Origin: Oscheius tipulae
Taxonomy: Eukaryota > Nematoda > Chromadorea > Rhabditida > Rhabditidae
Assembly: GCA_037178975.1 (NCBI GenBank)
Contig: JASJZH010000005.1
Location: forward strand, 930,001 to 994,000
Length of the DNA: 64,000 bases
Reading direction: 5' to 3'
Part shown: one piece after another, positions 33,058-44,739 of the stretch
Numbering within the stretch: the first letter of the stretch is position 1
Layout: each line of letters opens with the position of its first letter
The notes under the pieces: model-generated
The model's database searches: none
What the model saw: only the letters and a program-made list of their open reading frames with translations
What the model was told of the DNA's origin: nothing
Position numbers and translations under genes: made by a program

Positions 33058-34426
33058 GCCTGAAAAATAGGGATAGCGTGCAATGAAGATGTGAGTGAAG
33101 AGGAGAGAGAGAGAGTGGGACTGAGAGACAGAGAGAGAGTGCACAACATTCAATACTGATCTTCATAGAATCGTAACTATTTCTTGACTAGACGGTTAAT
33201 AGATCCCATCTCCCGCTTCGATCGACCCTCCAAACGTTTTCTGGGTACTGTCTGCTGCGTCTCATATTCTGTCTGAGCATTGTTGGCCAGGTTTCTTCAT
33301 TTCCTCTAGACTCATTCCTGGTTTGAAATCCAAAAAGTAATGAATGTCACATACAGGGCTTTTCCGGTACACTCATTGTGGAGATGATTGGGAAAAGCAA
33401 GAGGATCTATTCAAAGTCAGGTGTAGGATATAGAAACTCATAAGAATGAGAAGACACATGATCTCTTGGGTGATTAGACGAACACGACAATTAGTCAAGA
33501 TGGGAAAGGAAGCCAACTGCATTTGTCACCAATATTGATTGTGGGAACGGAACAAATTGGGTAGTCTGTCTCTCTGAGCGTTTATAACTGAAAGCGGCTG
33601 TGGTCGCAACCTTTCCATATCTTCTTGATGCCACTGGAGAAGAGTCAAGTCAATACTCTTCTTACTTTCCTTATCTCTCTACCCATTATTCCTTTAAGAA
33701 GAACATCATAGATGTCCCTGAATAGCAACCATGATTTGGCTCATTTGACTCTGGTCTGTCTTTTTGTCTTCTGGTCTCCCTCTCTGTCTTTCTGTTCCTC
33801 TCTGTCTTCCTATCTCTCTGTCTCTCGGTCTCTCTGTCTTTCTGTCTCTACCCGTGAGCAAGAGAACTCGTCGTCACATTTCTGAGCTGTTGCCCAACCC
33901 AATTACTTGACAACAATTTACTACAGCACCAAGCTTTTTGTTTTGCTTTTGTTTCGTGGACACAAAGAGTCTACCACATATTTCAGCATCAAATCTTGTG
34001 TATACTCTACCCCCTGTCTCTCTGTCCTAACTACAGTTTCCTCAAAGTATTTATTGGACAACTGAAAGAAGTGTGTGCTTTCGATGGGGATCAATCTCCT
34101 TCGTTTACAAAGAATGGCAAGTTCGGATGATAGCAAAAGAATGTGTGTGTCGTATTGTAAGGGCACTTTGACGACACTGGGACCTACAGTAACCGGATTT
34201 TTTTTTGTATATTTTTGGGCGGGAACCTGTAAAAATGAGCAGGCATTGCACCAATTTCAACGCTAAAATGCTGTCAGGGAATTATGATACACCAGAGATA
34301 GATAAAGTAGTACGCACCAACCAGAATGAGATCAAAATGGGGGGACAAAGTAGAAATTGGATTAGAATCACCAGTCAGGCAAGACCAAAGGTAGTTTTTG
34401 TACAGAGACCTAATAGACGAGGGGGG
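33058..34426. other. intergenic region with a CT-rich microsatellite
   Basis: A (TCTGTCTC)-type tract runs at about 33756-33852. Open frames at 33921-34400 lack splice or domain support. No gene recognised. Confidence 0.4.
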
Positions 34427-35793
34427 TTACTCGAGCTTCCGATTCGCCAAATCCATAAATTTGTGCATGAATTTGGGTTCAGACAGCGGCCAGTTCCACC
34501 GATTCTCCAGTATTCCATGAGGGACGTCAGATTCGAACCAGTAGCATAGCCAGAACCACCTGAAAATTGAAGTTTTTTAAAAGGTGGAAAACGACAGCGT
34601 GTGTGAACTGTCGACATTCCCTCATTCCTGTCCCTTCCTTCAAATTCCTATGTCTCTAACTTTCTTTCTCTCTATCTCTCTGTTCTTTCAGATTATTGAA
34701 CAGCCACTTTACTTCAAAAGAGGGTGCACAATCCCCGTGGGAGCCCACAAAGTACTTTCCTAAGTTCTTTCATCTCCCCAACTCACCATAACCGACTCAT
34801 CGGCGCCTTCGGTCGTTCCTCCTTCCGCATCTCGAACATCTGATGGTAGCCCCAAAAGACATGACTAGTCAGCCAGTAGGCTATTAAGACATCCATGGTA
34901 TAATGACCACCGGAGACTACCAGTGCTGCTATACCGAGGAAAGTTACTGGAGCGGCAAAATATCTGCAAGAGACGGTTCCAGAAAGTATAGGAAATGACT
35001 ACCTGAGTAGTACCAGTCCTCTTGGGGTGTACTGTAGCTGGACAAAGTACATAATGGTCAGAACTACGGTATGTCCACTGAACATAAGATCTCCACAGAG
35101 AATCTTGTCCTGTCCGGAAGTGAGACCGAGAGTGACCACGTAGGTAAGGAATCTGGAACATGATATGCCTGTTTCTCTATCTCCCTGTTTCCCTGTCTTC
35201 CCGTCTCTCTCCCTCACTCACCTTGTCGCAATTTCCATTCCATACATAGCCGTCCTATTGACCTGTGGCTGGCAAATCTCATCCCTATTGTGGAATGACG
35301 GCGGAAGAAAAGTTACCTAGACGGTACGGGTAAGAAAACTAAAGTAAGAAGATACCAACCCCAAGAATAACAGCACGCAACCCGTACATTATAGCACCAA
35401 GAAGGAACATCCGTCTCAGAACGACCCATCTCTCGTGGTGGAGAAGCACAACAGAAAAGGCTATCACAGAACTGAAACAGTGGAAATCAGGGATATCGTG
35501 GTGGAACCCAAGATTATGGTCAGATCACAAAATAGTGTCGAGGCTTACCTAAGTGTTGAGAGCACGTCTCCCACCGACCACGCCCACTTTTGTTGCGGTA
35601 TGACCATCCAGGTGAGATCCGGGAGTGGCTGACGCGGCACGACGTCGTGTATCACGGTCAGGAGGAAAAAGTTCAAAAATGCTGAGACCATCAAACAGAG
35701 AAAAGCTATAAAAGTCTTGAGGCCCTCGGATCGACGGTGATGCTCCATCTGAAAGATTTTTGGTCTGTTTTCGAGGCAGTACGGTTGGGACAT
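34427..35793 (-). CDS. sphingomyelin synthase-like protein
   Basis: Six exons (35549-35793, 35360-35471, 35222-35316, 35003-35152, 34787-34963, 34427-34559) give 303 aa; an in-frame ATG at 35748 would give 288. Several membrane spans are visible, the first FIAFLCLMVSAFLNFFLL, followed by the QPLPD-type loop. The catalytic His of FSGHTVVLT and the His/Asp of GGHYTMDVLIAYW match the SMS/PAP2_C triad. The C-terminus has WWFWLCYWFE. The enzyme moves phosphocholine (or phosphoethanolamine) from a phospholipid to ceramide in Golgi or plasma membrane. The true N-terminus is uncertain: SAM-domain or leader exons may lie upstream, where a possible exon occurs at about 36684-36806. Confidence 0.88.
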
Positions 35794-38700
35794 GACTGGA
35801 AAGTATCCTTACGAAGTCCCCGTAGACTGGAAGCATCATGTCGCTCCCGTACAGTATGAGGAAGTCAAGAGAGACAGAAAGACGAGAGTACAGGACCACC
35901 CATTAGATGACTAAGTGTTTTCCCTCCCCCTTACCTCCTTCCTTATTTACTTTTCACAGAGAGTCAGAGAGAAGCAACCTACCTTTTTTCGTTTCGCATA
36001 TCTGGACATTGTGCCTAGGAAAAAGAGAGTGGTACATAGAAAGTGACGAAGGGAACAAGAGTATTTGTCAGGGCTTGCCGGGAGGTCATCACGTGGCTTG
36101 GGCTATTCCTCTCCGCCTCAATTGCCAGACGCCCGGTCTCACGTAAACAACTACTGGAGAGCAGGGTGGATTGATTTTGCCATAACAAGGAGTTGTTTTG
36201 TTGGAACAGGAGAGAGATTAGAATGGGAGATAGGAGAGAGGGGACAGAGAGACAGAGACAGAGACAGAGACAGAGGGACCGAGAGATAGAGAGACGAGAA
36301 TATAACTTTCTACCAGAGACAGTGTCCCTATTCCGTAATCGTCTCATATAACCAGGAGAAACAGAATGAGAGTCAGTGGCCCTATACCATCAGCTTGCTT
36401 AGCCTCTAGAGTTCGGTCACTAGAGAGGATAGAGAGGCTGAAGACCACCGCAGTTTGAGGGGGCTATTTGGAAACTGTTGCGAGATTTGACGGGAGGCGA
36501 AATCCCTAATCGATGATCATTGAGAGAGCGCCCATCGGGGGAGCCATTATAAAATGGTTGGGAAAGAAAAAAGAACATAAAACTGACTTGTTTTGCAGAC
36601 AGGGATTATACTGATTTGCATGGAAGTGATGTTGGGGGGTACTATGGAAGGGGACTGTCTCTCTGTCTCTGACAAAAGTACTCACCTGCTTCGGACTGAC
36701 ACAAATCGTCGGCTCTGGATCCAAAGGATCCATATTGATGGCTATGGACCCATTGCATCGTGTCTCTGGCAGCGATAGAGACTGGTCTGAGGCGTCTAGT
36801 CGGACCTAAAGTATCAAATTGTACAAAAAATTTGCAAATCAGCTGACTTTGAGCAGACAAAGCCCCATTTTCTGCGATTCTGGTAGCGAAAGGGTAGCTG
36901 ATGAAAAGTGATACTGTAAACAGACACTCTGTCCGACCATTTCTTTTTGGTAATCAACAAAAAGAGACCTGTGATTGGGGCTCTCATAGTGTTTTTCAGG
37001 GATTATAGCCTATGTTTTGGTGATGGTTTGGACTTTATAAGTACATTTATGGTCACTCAACATGCTGGAGAGAACATAGACCAGTACAAAACTTGGCTAG
37101 TCATGTAAAAGACGCTACAAAGATTTGTTGATGATTAGGGGGAAGACTCGTAAGCAGAAAGGTGAAAACCGAAAGGGGTATAGAAACGGAGACATAAGAG
37201 TTGAAGGCTTTGGCTTCTTGTTAGTCGAAACTTTACGTTTCTTTCCATCATATTTCAAGTTTGGAATATGTGGGAAATACCCTTTTGGGACGACCTTGTA
37301 AGCACTATTCTATAAACTACGAGCAGCCTAACCCACTCGAAGGTCCTATAAAATTAGGGTGCTGATCAAAGTCTATGATGTTAAAGAATGTTGGTAAGCG
37401 TAAGTGGAAAGTTGGGGAATCAAAGAAACTAAGCTACCGGCTATAAACCTGTCCCCCAGGCAGAGGGACCCAAATGCTCGTTTTGCACCTTGCAATGTTT
37501 GACCCTCTTCTGTCTCAAATTCTGTCTAGGAGCAAACTTGATAAGAAAAATTCAGAGACATTTGGTCCAGTGTGGGATTAGCCCTTTTATATGTGCCACA
37601 GACGGACGTCTTTTGGAAATAAAATTCTTCCGCTATTTTCTAGACCAGGTCAATTTTACCAGTATGTTGTTCTTTGCAGAGATTTTCCTTGACTTTTTAC
37701 CAGAAAACGAAAAACCCAGAGCATACCCTAGAAACATGTTTATCCTTTCCTTTATCCGATTTTCAAAGGAAAAACAAAGTTATTCCTTTGAAAATCGGAC
37801 TAGCTTTCTTCCAACGTTTATCATTTTTTCAAATCCGTAAGGGTAAAAAAGTAATATAAAGCTCACTTGTAGCCCAATGCCCTCCATTCCTAGATCAGAG
37901 GCCGGCCTGAGTGGAATATGGCTGTCGGATTGGTCTCTCCGATGGCCACCCATGAGTCGTCCGACGGTGCCGGCTCGAGCGGGCCTGGTGGAGGCTGATC
38001 TTCTGCTAAAAAGGTTTTAAAACAAGGAACATCCATATTCGGAAGAGAAAAATACCGAAAATGACTCAGATTTCAAGAAAACCTGACCCTGTTACACAGT
38101 GGAAGGTCACTGTGGTCAAGAAACCAATTTTTTTCACGAAGAGGCGGAAGTTTTAGGCTATTCAAACAGAAAGAGAGACATTCAATTAATCGGCGGGTAA
38201 ATTGGATTTCAAATCAGGTAGGAAAAGCGGTTGAAATATCGGCTGTTAGGCAGAAAAGCACACCGGGATCGAATTTTTTCCGAGCGGGTACGCAGAAATG
38301 CGTCCAGACCCCCTCTGGACCCAAGCCAATCCAGAGAGAACAGGGCCATCGGGTACCGTAAGCCAAAAATGGGTACTTTTATTCATTCACCCCTAAAAAT
38401 GTTCCTTTACTTGAAGGGCTGGAAGTGAAAAGCAACAGCCGTCTTGCCTCATCAAGCGAGGTGAAGTTAGAAATTTCGAGAGTACGAATAAGGACAAGGA
38501 GACCGAAGAAACGGTTTTGAGCCAAAATTGAGACAGTACGGGTGAGGAAGATGAGAAAACTGCAGTAATCACAAAATGTTTTGAGGGATACAGAGAGAGT
38601 ACAGCTGAGCACACGTAGGACCTAATGGGAGGTCAGCAAGGTAGAAGCTGAGAGAGTAGAGGTGAGAAAACAGGACAAACTGAAGGGAATGTTCAAACTT

Positions 38701-39029
38701 TTTTGACAGATAACCGAGACTGTACGGGTAAGAACAACATGGAACCAGAATAAGAGACATTCAGATAGAAACCGAGATAATACGGTTGACTAACCATGTG
38801 AACAGCTCAAATATTTTGATGAAGAATCGAGACAATACGGATGAGAAACTGGGAAACGGGCTGATAGCGACAGTTTGTTATGAAACTCCATAGCATTGTT
38901 GACAGTCTTCGAGCGGAAACAGACGCTCATTTTGACGGGCGAGTAAGGCTTTACAAGTATATAGATTCATTTCATGTCTCAAAATTTGAACAAAGTACAT
39001 GAGAAATCAATGAAGTAGGCCCTCCTGGT
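35794..39029. other. long gene-poor interval
   Basis: A possible minus-strand exon at about 36684-36806 reads MDPLDPEPTICVSPKQ and could belong to the sphingomyelin synthase 5' end. A GA microsatellite lies at 36236-36292. A perfect 17-bp inverted repeat (37755-37771 with 37783-37799) forms a hairpin. Between 38525 and 38860 words of the type GAGACAGTACGGGTGAG recur at least four times. No other gene recognised. Confidence 0.4.
37755..37799. repeat. perfect 17-bp inverted repeat
   Basis: Arms 37755-37771 (TCCGATTTTCAAAGGAA) and 37783-37799 are exact reverse complements with an 11-nt loop. It is not next to a recognised gene. Confidence 0.7.
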
Positions 39030-39633
39030 TCACTCCTTCTTCTGTTCCTCGGCACTAGGAGCAGGATTAGCAGCAGAAGAAGAAATTGAGGAGGTGTTCT
39101 GAATTGGAATCTGCGTCACTTCCGGATTCTTCTTCGGCGCTTCAATTGAGAGCCTTCCTGTTTCGGTTAGGGACGACTTCAGGTCACTGATGTTCACATC
39201 GTCGGGAAGGGTCCAGGCTCGGGAGAAGGATCTGGAAAGGGTTGGTCGGTCAGAGAGATAGATAAAGACAGAGACAGAGAGATAGATAGAGACAGAGACA
39301 GACCTACCTTTTGAAATATCCATTGTCATCTTTTGTCTCCTGATTCCCTTCGACAGTAAGAGTACGTCCTTCCAGACTAATCTTGAGCTCCTCGGGCTTG
39401 TACTGTGCAACATCCAGACTCAATTGGAACTTGGAAGAGTCGCTGACTACCTAAACGATCGGAACTTATAAGAAATCTGCCTTAAGTCATACCTCAGTCG
39501 GTCTCGAGGCGAGACCATATCTCATCGGGTGCGAGAAAGCCCTTTCCATTTGAGCCATCTCATTGAACATCTCATCAAAGAGACGTGGGGCGGTACGGAG
39601 GGGGCTAATGAGTCGTGGCCAGATTAGAGACAT
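39030..39633 (-). CDS. small heat-shock protein, HSP20/alpha-crystallin family
   Basis: Exons 39493-39633, 39308-39450 and 39030-39231 give 161 aa. The N-terminus (MSLIWPRLISPLRTAPRLFD) is the variable arm. The alpha-crystallin domain runs from about residue 48: KFQLSLDVAQYKPEELKISL, TLTVEGNQE and FSRAWTLPDDV. The tail includes TQIPIQ, an IxI-type motif for oligomer contacts. It is an ATP-independent holdase. A TATA box and a three-unit heat-shock element sit directly upstream, so heat induction is very likely. Confidence 0.93.
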
Positions 39634-39685
39634 TTCGGAGAGAAGTATAGAAAAAAAGAGTAGGAAAGTGTCCAGCTAGAGCCCC

Positions 39686-39691
39686 TTTATA
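39686..39691 (-). promoter_or_regulatory. TATA box of the HSP20 gene
   Basis: TATAAA on the minus strand 53 bp upstream of the ATG, with the heat-shock element 12 bp further upstream. Confidence 0.6.
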
Positions 39692-39702
39692 CTGCTTGGC
39701 TC

Positions 39703-39717
39703 AGAAGGTTCTGGAAG
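39703..39717 (-). promoter_or_regulatory. heat-shock element
   Basis: AGAAGGTTCTGGAAG holds three alternating 5-bp HSF units (nGAAn/nTTCn) without mismatch. A weaker set of units follows near 39728-39741. Position just upstream of the TATA box is classic for HSP promoters. Confidence 0.8.
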
Positions 39718-39853
39718 AGAGGCGAGTGTTCTCGAGGTTTCGCAATCGGCAGCGGTCAGGGGTGGTAAACAAAGGGGCTGGGTTGCATCACTGAAAACCA
39801 TAGAGTATCTCTCTCTGTCACCGAAAAGACATCCAAGGAAGGAGACAGAATCT

Positions 39854-40084
39854 TTATTGACCAGGATGTACCCAACTACCGAATCTGTTAGAAATTTCTT
39901 GAGCTACGTCCTTGTTCAATCTCAATGGACACTGGACAGCTAAGAGGCTGTCCAGTGTCCATTGGGTGCTAAGGGTGTTGACCACCCCCGTGTGAAAGAA
40001 ACAAGTCGCTCTGGCCGGCATCTCTCCATAAAACGGGATTTTCGAAGTCCAAGAGGGATAGAATAGAACACTGTCGTCTCCCAA
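39854..40084 (-). pseudogene. C-terminal fragment of a fatty-acid amide hydrolase paralogue
   Basis: The open frame reads MGDDSVLFYPSW, then FFHTGVVNTLS, LLAVQCPLRL and DVAQEISNRFGSWVHPGQ, matching the last ~75 residues of the gene at 52153-54144 (LLGDDGVLFYP, HAGMVNTLL, AVQCPMGL, DIAQEISSAFGGWVPPGQ). The rest of the enzyme, with its catalytic Lys-Ser-Ser, is absent. A perfect hairpin at 39923-39964 splits the similarity. Confidence 0.75.
39923..39964. repeat. perfect 18-bp inverted repeat inside the FAAH fragment
   Basis: Arms CAATGGACACTGGACAGC (39923-39940) and its exact complement (39947-39964) flank a 6-nt loop. Only one arm matches the intact FAAH gene, so the other is a local inverted duplication. 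Confidence 0.85.
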
Positions 40085-40819
40085 GAGTTAAGGAACTGGT
40101 AGAGAAGAGAGATAGCTTCAGAAAACGTATCTTGGGGGGAAGCCCAAAGTTAAGGCCATGGGAGTAGTACCAGTGCTCGGAAGAACACCGAAGATTCCAT
40201 TACAATAGCTGGGAAGATGGATACTTTCACTAAGATCACTTCCAATTCTAAAGAGAGAGGCTTCATGAGATGAGACAGAGAGATAGGAAGGTAGAGAGAC
40301 AGAGGAGGCAGTTGTCTATCCGCAGCTCTTTTTCACAAGTCAGGTCTCTCTGTTCTCCCATGATAACAGTCGTTTTTTGGTGAGTACGTGTTCAACAGTG
40401 CTGGGAGCCGCTTCCAATGGTGGTTCAAACGTACTTAAGTATTCATATGAATCGTTTCTGAAGCATCAAGAATCGGGTCAAATGTATGTCAGAACGGCTC
40501 TTTGGTGTTCAAAAAATATCGCTAACCCCTAAAAGGTATTAGAGAAACAGAGAGACAGAGAGACAGAGATTAGTTGTCTGCAAGAACATTGTTCCTGCTG
40601 TGACTAGATCAACTATAGAAAGAGACAGACGTATCGAGTGTGAGACATTGCCACTGATCCGTCAATGATTGAGTTGTGGATAGGACTAGACGATAGGGAC
40701 ATGGTAGAAGATCAACTGAAGGAGACAGGTGATAGGAGCGAGAGACAGTATCAACTTTTTGAGAGTCAAGTAAACAGAGACCGTACAACGAACCCATTCT
40801 TTATTGCCTTTAATACAGT
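40085..40819. other. intergenic, nothing recognised
   Basis: Short GACAGAGA tracts near 40545-40570; no exon seen. Confidence 0.4.
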
Positions 40820-43422
40820 CTACAGCTTGCTCTGCTCTCTTCGGCTTTTCATCATCGGACCAAGGTATTTGTAGTAGGCGGGAAGGACTTGAGTCTTGTT
40901 CAGTTCACTGGACTGGGCCCACGAGAACAGATTCTCGTAGACTTGACCGTCCTGTCTTCCGAGAATAGAACGTAACTCATTGTCAGATATGTCCCAAGCA
41001 TCGGCGAGAGAGACAGCCTGGGGACGGATCTCGGTCAAGAGACGGTACATGTCCTCCTTCATCCAGTCTAGTTGGTCAGTAGAGAGGTAGTTGTCCTAAA
41101 AAAGTGTCTCTGTCTCAGTGTTCCTTTCTCACCTGCATCAGATAGGCAGCCATCTCAATCAGTTCATAATCAAAGTGTAGCTGTACCATCTTCTGCATAA
41201 TCTCTCTTACTCCCTGATCCACAACTCTGTCCATGTACGACTTGAAGGAGTCCGCAATGAAATATTTGGTATGCAGACGAGCAGCCTTCTGCAGCTCTAC
41301 AGCATTGGCATTCCATGCCTCCTCCTTAGAAAGCCCCGTCCTCTTCAGATGCTGAAGTCTATCATAGGCCTTGAAGACCTGCTTTCTTGCGATTTGGGCA
41401 AAGGCTCGTAGGTGGGCTGTGTACTCTGAAGCCGAGACAGTACGGAAGAGAAAAAGAGGATACCTAGATCGTGACCTCGTCCAATGGTCGAGTATTTCTC
41501 ATCGTGCACTAGGAGGTATCCGACCTGCTGACTATCAACCTTCCCGGATCTTCTAGCCGACTTGGCGGCTTTCATTAGGTAGCGGGCTGTCTGTAGGAGC
41601 ATGACCATGTTCTCTCCCTCGTAGGTGGCTCCAGCTATGGCGGTTCCTAGAAAAAAGAGTCACTGTTTCTCTCTATGTCTCTATATCTCTCTGTCTCTCT
41701 TTCTCTTACCATAAGCTTGAGGAATTCCACTAGCTCGCGAGTATCCGTGACCACCGCAGGCCATTCTAGCCTGCTCAATACCGAAGCCAGTCAAATGAGT
41801 AACCACTGCCTTCAATCCAGAGGTCAGAGCATGGAGATCGGCCAGATCTCCGGGCTTTCCAGACCGGATATCTGCCAGAACCCTGGTGTAGATTTCTCTG
41901 GTGGCGTAGCCTGCAAAGAGGAAAGCGAAGGAACGAGCCAGCATGGGGAAGAGACGGTGCTGCTGGGACTGGTAGTCAAGGATTTTGACCTCTCCCGCAC
42001 TGAAAACTGAACTGTGGGCAGAGACAGAGACACTACCTACCCCGGCACAATCTCTCCCTGTCTCCTCACACAAGAGTATCGGATGGCTGTGATCAAAGCA
42101 TAGGCCATGAAGATTCCCTGGTGAGAGATCATCAAGCTCCGGACATGAACCATGGCCGAGTAGGCCATCTTGGCATGAGAGGGCTTGACATAGGTTCCGT
42201 CAGGAAGAACCTTTGACTGTCTCATGAGCATGTGCCTCCTAGGGAGACGGAGGTTAGTGAACTTCAAGAATCCATTGTCAGTCCCACCGAACTCCATCTT
42301 TGGCCCGATGTCTCCTACCGTAATTCCAGGTATAGGCTCGTGACTCTCCAGATCCCTGAGCTGAACGAAAAAGTTGTGAGGCCCATAGTTTTTGCCCTCG
42401 ATGACCAGTGCGGCTGTCACGATGGCATGGTTGGCGCTCTTGCCCAGGTTTCCCGGCCACCATTTCATCGCGGTCGTGGTGGGGGAGTGGAGCACGAATT
42501 CCTGATTCTTCTTATCGTAAGTGGCAGTGGTCTCGAGCTTGCGGAGGTTGGTTCCATGGCCGAGCTCGGTCTGGGCGTAGGTACCAATGATCTCGAGGTT
42601 CATGGCCTTGCCGAGCCACCAGTCTTGCTGCTCGTCGTCTGCCTGGAATGTAATGAGTCTCTGGGTAAATCTGGGCGTCTCTATGACTCTCCTTGAACCG
42701 AACAATTCGGAATTCCCTCGGAAGAGCCGGACACAAGCATTGCTAGAACTTATTTCTAGTCGTATTTCTTAAAGCCTAACCCCTAGAAACAGCAAAGACT
42801 TATAATATCTATTGGTTTCTCCAAACTGTATGTCTTGACATACCTGAGCCAGGAGAGCTGGAATGAACATGACAGAGTGCAAACCAAGGGGTTGACCATC
42901 GAAGCCGTGGACTTCACTAAAAACGGTTTGGTGTCTCTCTAGAAAAATAACTAATTACTTGTTAAGATGGAACATTTCAGCTCCATTGGTAGGGTCTACT
43001 CCCAATTCTGGTAGCAGATTCATCATGGCGACTGTCTGGAAATGAGAGAATCCGTCTGCGTCTCTCTGTCTCTCTGTTTCTCTGTCTATTGGTCTTTGTG
43101 TCCCTTTGTTTCTCTGTTTCTCTGTCTCACAGTTTCATAGTCTCTCTGTTTTTCTGTCTCCCTGTTTCACAGTCTCTCTGTCACTCACCCTCCTAGCTGC
43201 ATTGTCCACCTTTTCTCCTCTGGTCATGAAAGCGTGTGGGAACGGGTCACCCAACTGATCCCTATACTTATGGACATTTCTGCTGATTTCCCTCCTCTTC
43301 AGAGCATGTTGCTTCGACTCCCAAATGACATAGCCGAGCTCGTCTGTATTGAAACTGGCCTTCTTCCTCTCCTCAGCCAAATCGAGGTTGTCAGCAGGAC
43401 TTAGAGCCTTGTTTAGGGACAT
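40820..43422 (-). CDS. peroxisomal acyl-CoA oxidase A
   Basis: Eight exons (43189-43422, 42959-43035, 42844-42916, 42041-42642, 41710-41999, 41464-41646, 41133-41425, 40820-41095) give 675 aa, the family length. Motifs: GTYAQTELGHGTNLRKLETT, EFVLHSPTTTAMKWWPGNLG and GVMFIPAL-like N-terminal helices, RMACGGHGYS, and YEGENMVMLLQTARYLMK containing the catalytic Glu. The C-terminus is REQSKL, a canonical PTS1. The FAD enzyme makes trans-2-enoyl-CoA and H2O2. In nematodes paralogues trim ascaroside side chains. The second oxidase lies 5 kb away on the other strand and is clearly diverged, so the duplication is not recent. Confidence 0.95.
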
Positions 43423-44739
43423 CTATACTGTTTTTCTTAGAGGGGAGAGAGATAAGAAAAATAAGAAGAGTATTTACTTGACTATACTCCAGTGGCATCA
43501 AGAAGATAAGGAAAGGTTGCGAATGGTGGTCAGTGGTGTGCTAAACAGAGTGTGACAGAAAGACAGGGAGATAGAGAGACAGAAAGACACAGGAACAGAG
43601 AGACAGGATGATTGAGAGACAGAGGGACAGAGAGAGAGGAAATTTCAAAAGTATGGCTGCCCGACAGGGGTCGGGCAATCTCTGTACCAAAAGGGAGAAA
43701 GAGTGCCCACATGGACGTAAGACCATAGTGTGATAAGAGACAGAGAGACAGGGTCTAGAACCCTGCTAACACATGGTACTAGTTCAGTTTGATATAGTTT
43801 CTTTTTGGTCAAAAAGAACAAGTAAGGCCCTCTTTTATGGTTTGAACACAAACTTTTTTTTTTGAACATGGTCTGGAAGACAGGACAGTGACAGTTGCAG
43901 TGAAAAGGTCACTGGTACTATCGATTGGAAAATTTACCAAGTTGAGGGCTCTAAAGGAGTCAGTTTTTTTTACAGAAATTGCCTGAAAATGGGCTCAGAA
44001 TCGACTTTATATGCTTGTGGTGGGTGAAAGGAACGCGTGTATTTTGTACCCATGCCAGCAGAGAGACAGAAACAGTGTTATGCGCCCAAATCGGACAATC
44101 ACCACGTGTGGGAGGGAACGAAAAGTACGCTTGAAAGGTTGCTACGACTGTATGGATGGAAGTTTAAAGTTCAATGATCTGTCAACTGCCTGTCCCTATC
44201 ACTCAATTGTCTGTCAACTTTCTATGAGCAGTCTGTCAACTGCCTTTACATTTTCACTGTCTGTCAACTGTATATCTTTCCGTCTAGACCGAGTCTCAAC
44301 CGTCTGTATCATCTCTCTGTCAACTACCTGTCTTCTTTAGCTGTCATTCTCTGGTACCACTCACCTGTCAATCCGAAATCCTTCTGGCTGGGCAGTTTGG
44401 TAGTTTCTATTCCTGTGGTCGTCTGTCAATCCATGTCGCTCCCATATCGTCTCCTTCATCCAATTTTCCCAGTCTAGAGAGTCAACCAGGTCCCAACTTC
44501 TTTTGGCGCTTATCTTTCTCCTACTCGGTCCAGATCCCCAGCTGAAATCCTTCTACGAGTGGTACGATACAGGAAGAACTACTGGGACTCCAAAGTGAGG
44601 CCTTAGAACGAACATCGTGTCAATTAAGCGAGGAAAAATGGTACTTGTTCCTTTTTGTAAAAGTTCTTGCAAAAGTTTGTCAATCTTTTGGAAGTTCCAA
44701 AAGCAATTCAAAAATAGCAGAAACTTGGCATTAGAGGCA
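43423..44739. other. intergenic region with a TCTGTCAACT minisatellite
   Basis: A GA/CT microsatellite lies at 43555-43635. At 44175-44340 the word CTGTCAACT recurs about six times with irregular spacing. No gene recognised. Confidence 0.4.
44175..44340 (+). repeat. degenerate minisatellite, CTGTCAACT word
   Basis: At least six CTGTCAACT words, several followed by GCCTGTC or TCCTTT-like spacers, over about 165 bp. Unit length varies, so it is an old or slipped array. Confidence 0.55.

Noticed and set aside
33756-33852. Long open frames through CT-rich DNA
   Set aside because: Simple-sequence DNA lacks stops in several frames; the encoded Ser/Leu/Cys runs have no gene structure.
34075-34549. 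Plus-strand frames near the sphingomyelin synthase 3' end
   Set aside because: They overlap its last exon on the other strand and show no domain or splice support.
37490-37860. Hydrophobic open frames in the gene-poor interval
   Set aside because: They run through a perfect hairpin and AT-rich DNA, with no leader-plus-Cys pattern, intron or poly(A) context.
42232-42696. Long plus-strand open frame opposite oxidase A
   Set aside because: It is the antisense shadow of a well-supported oxidase exon.
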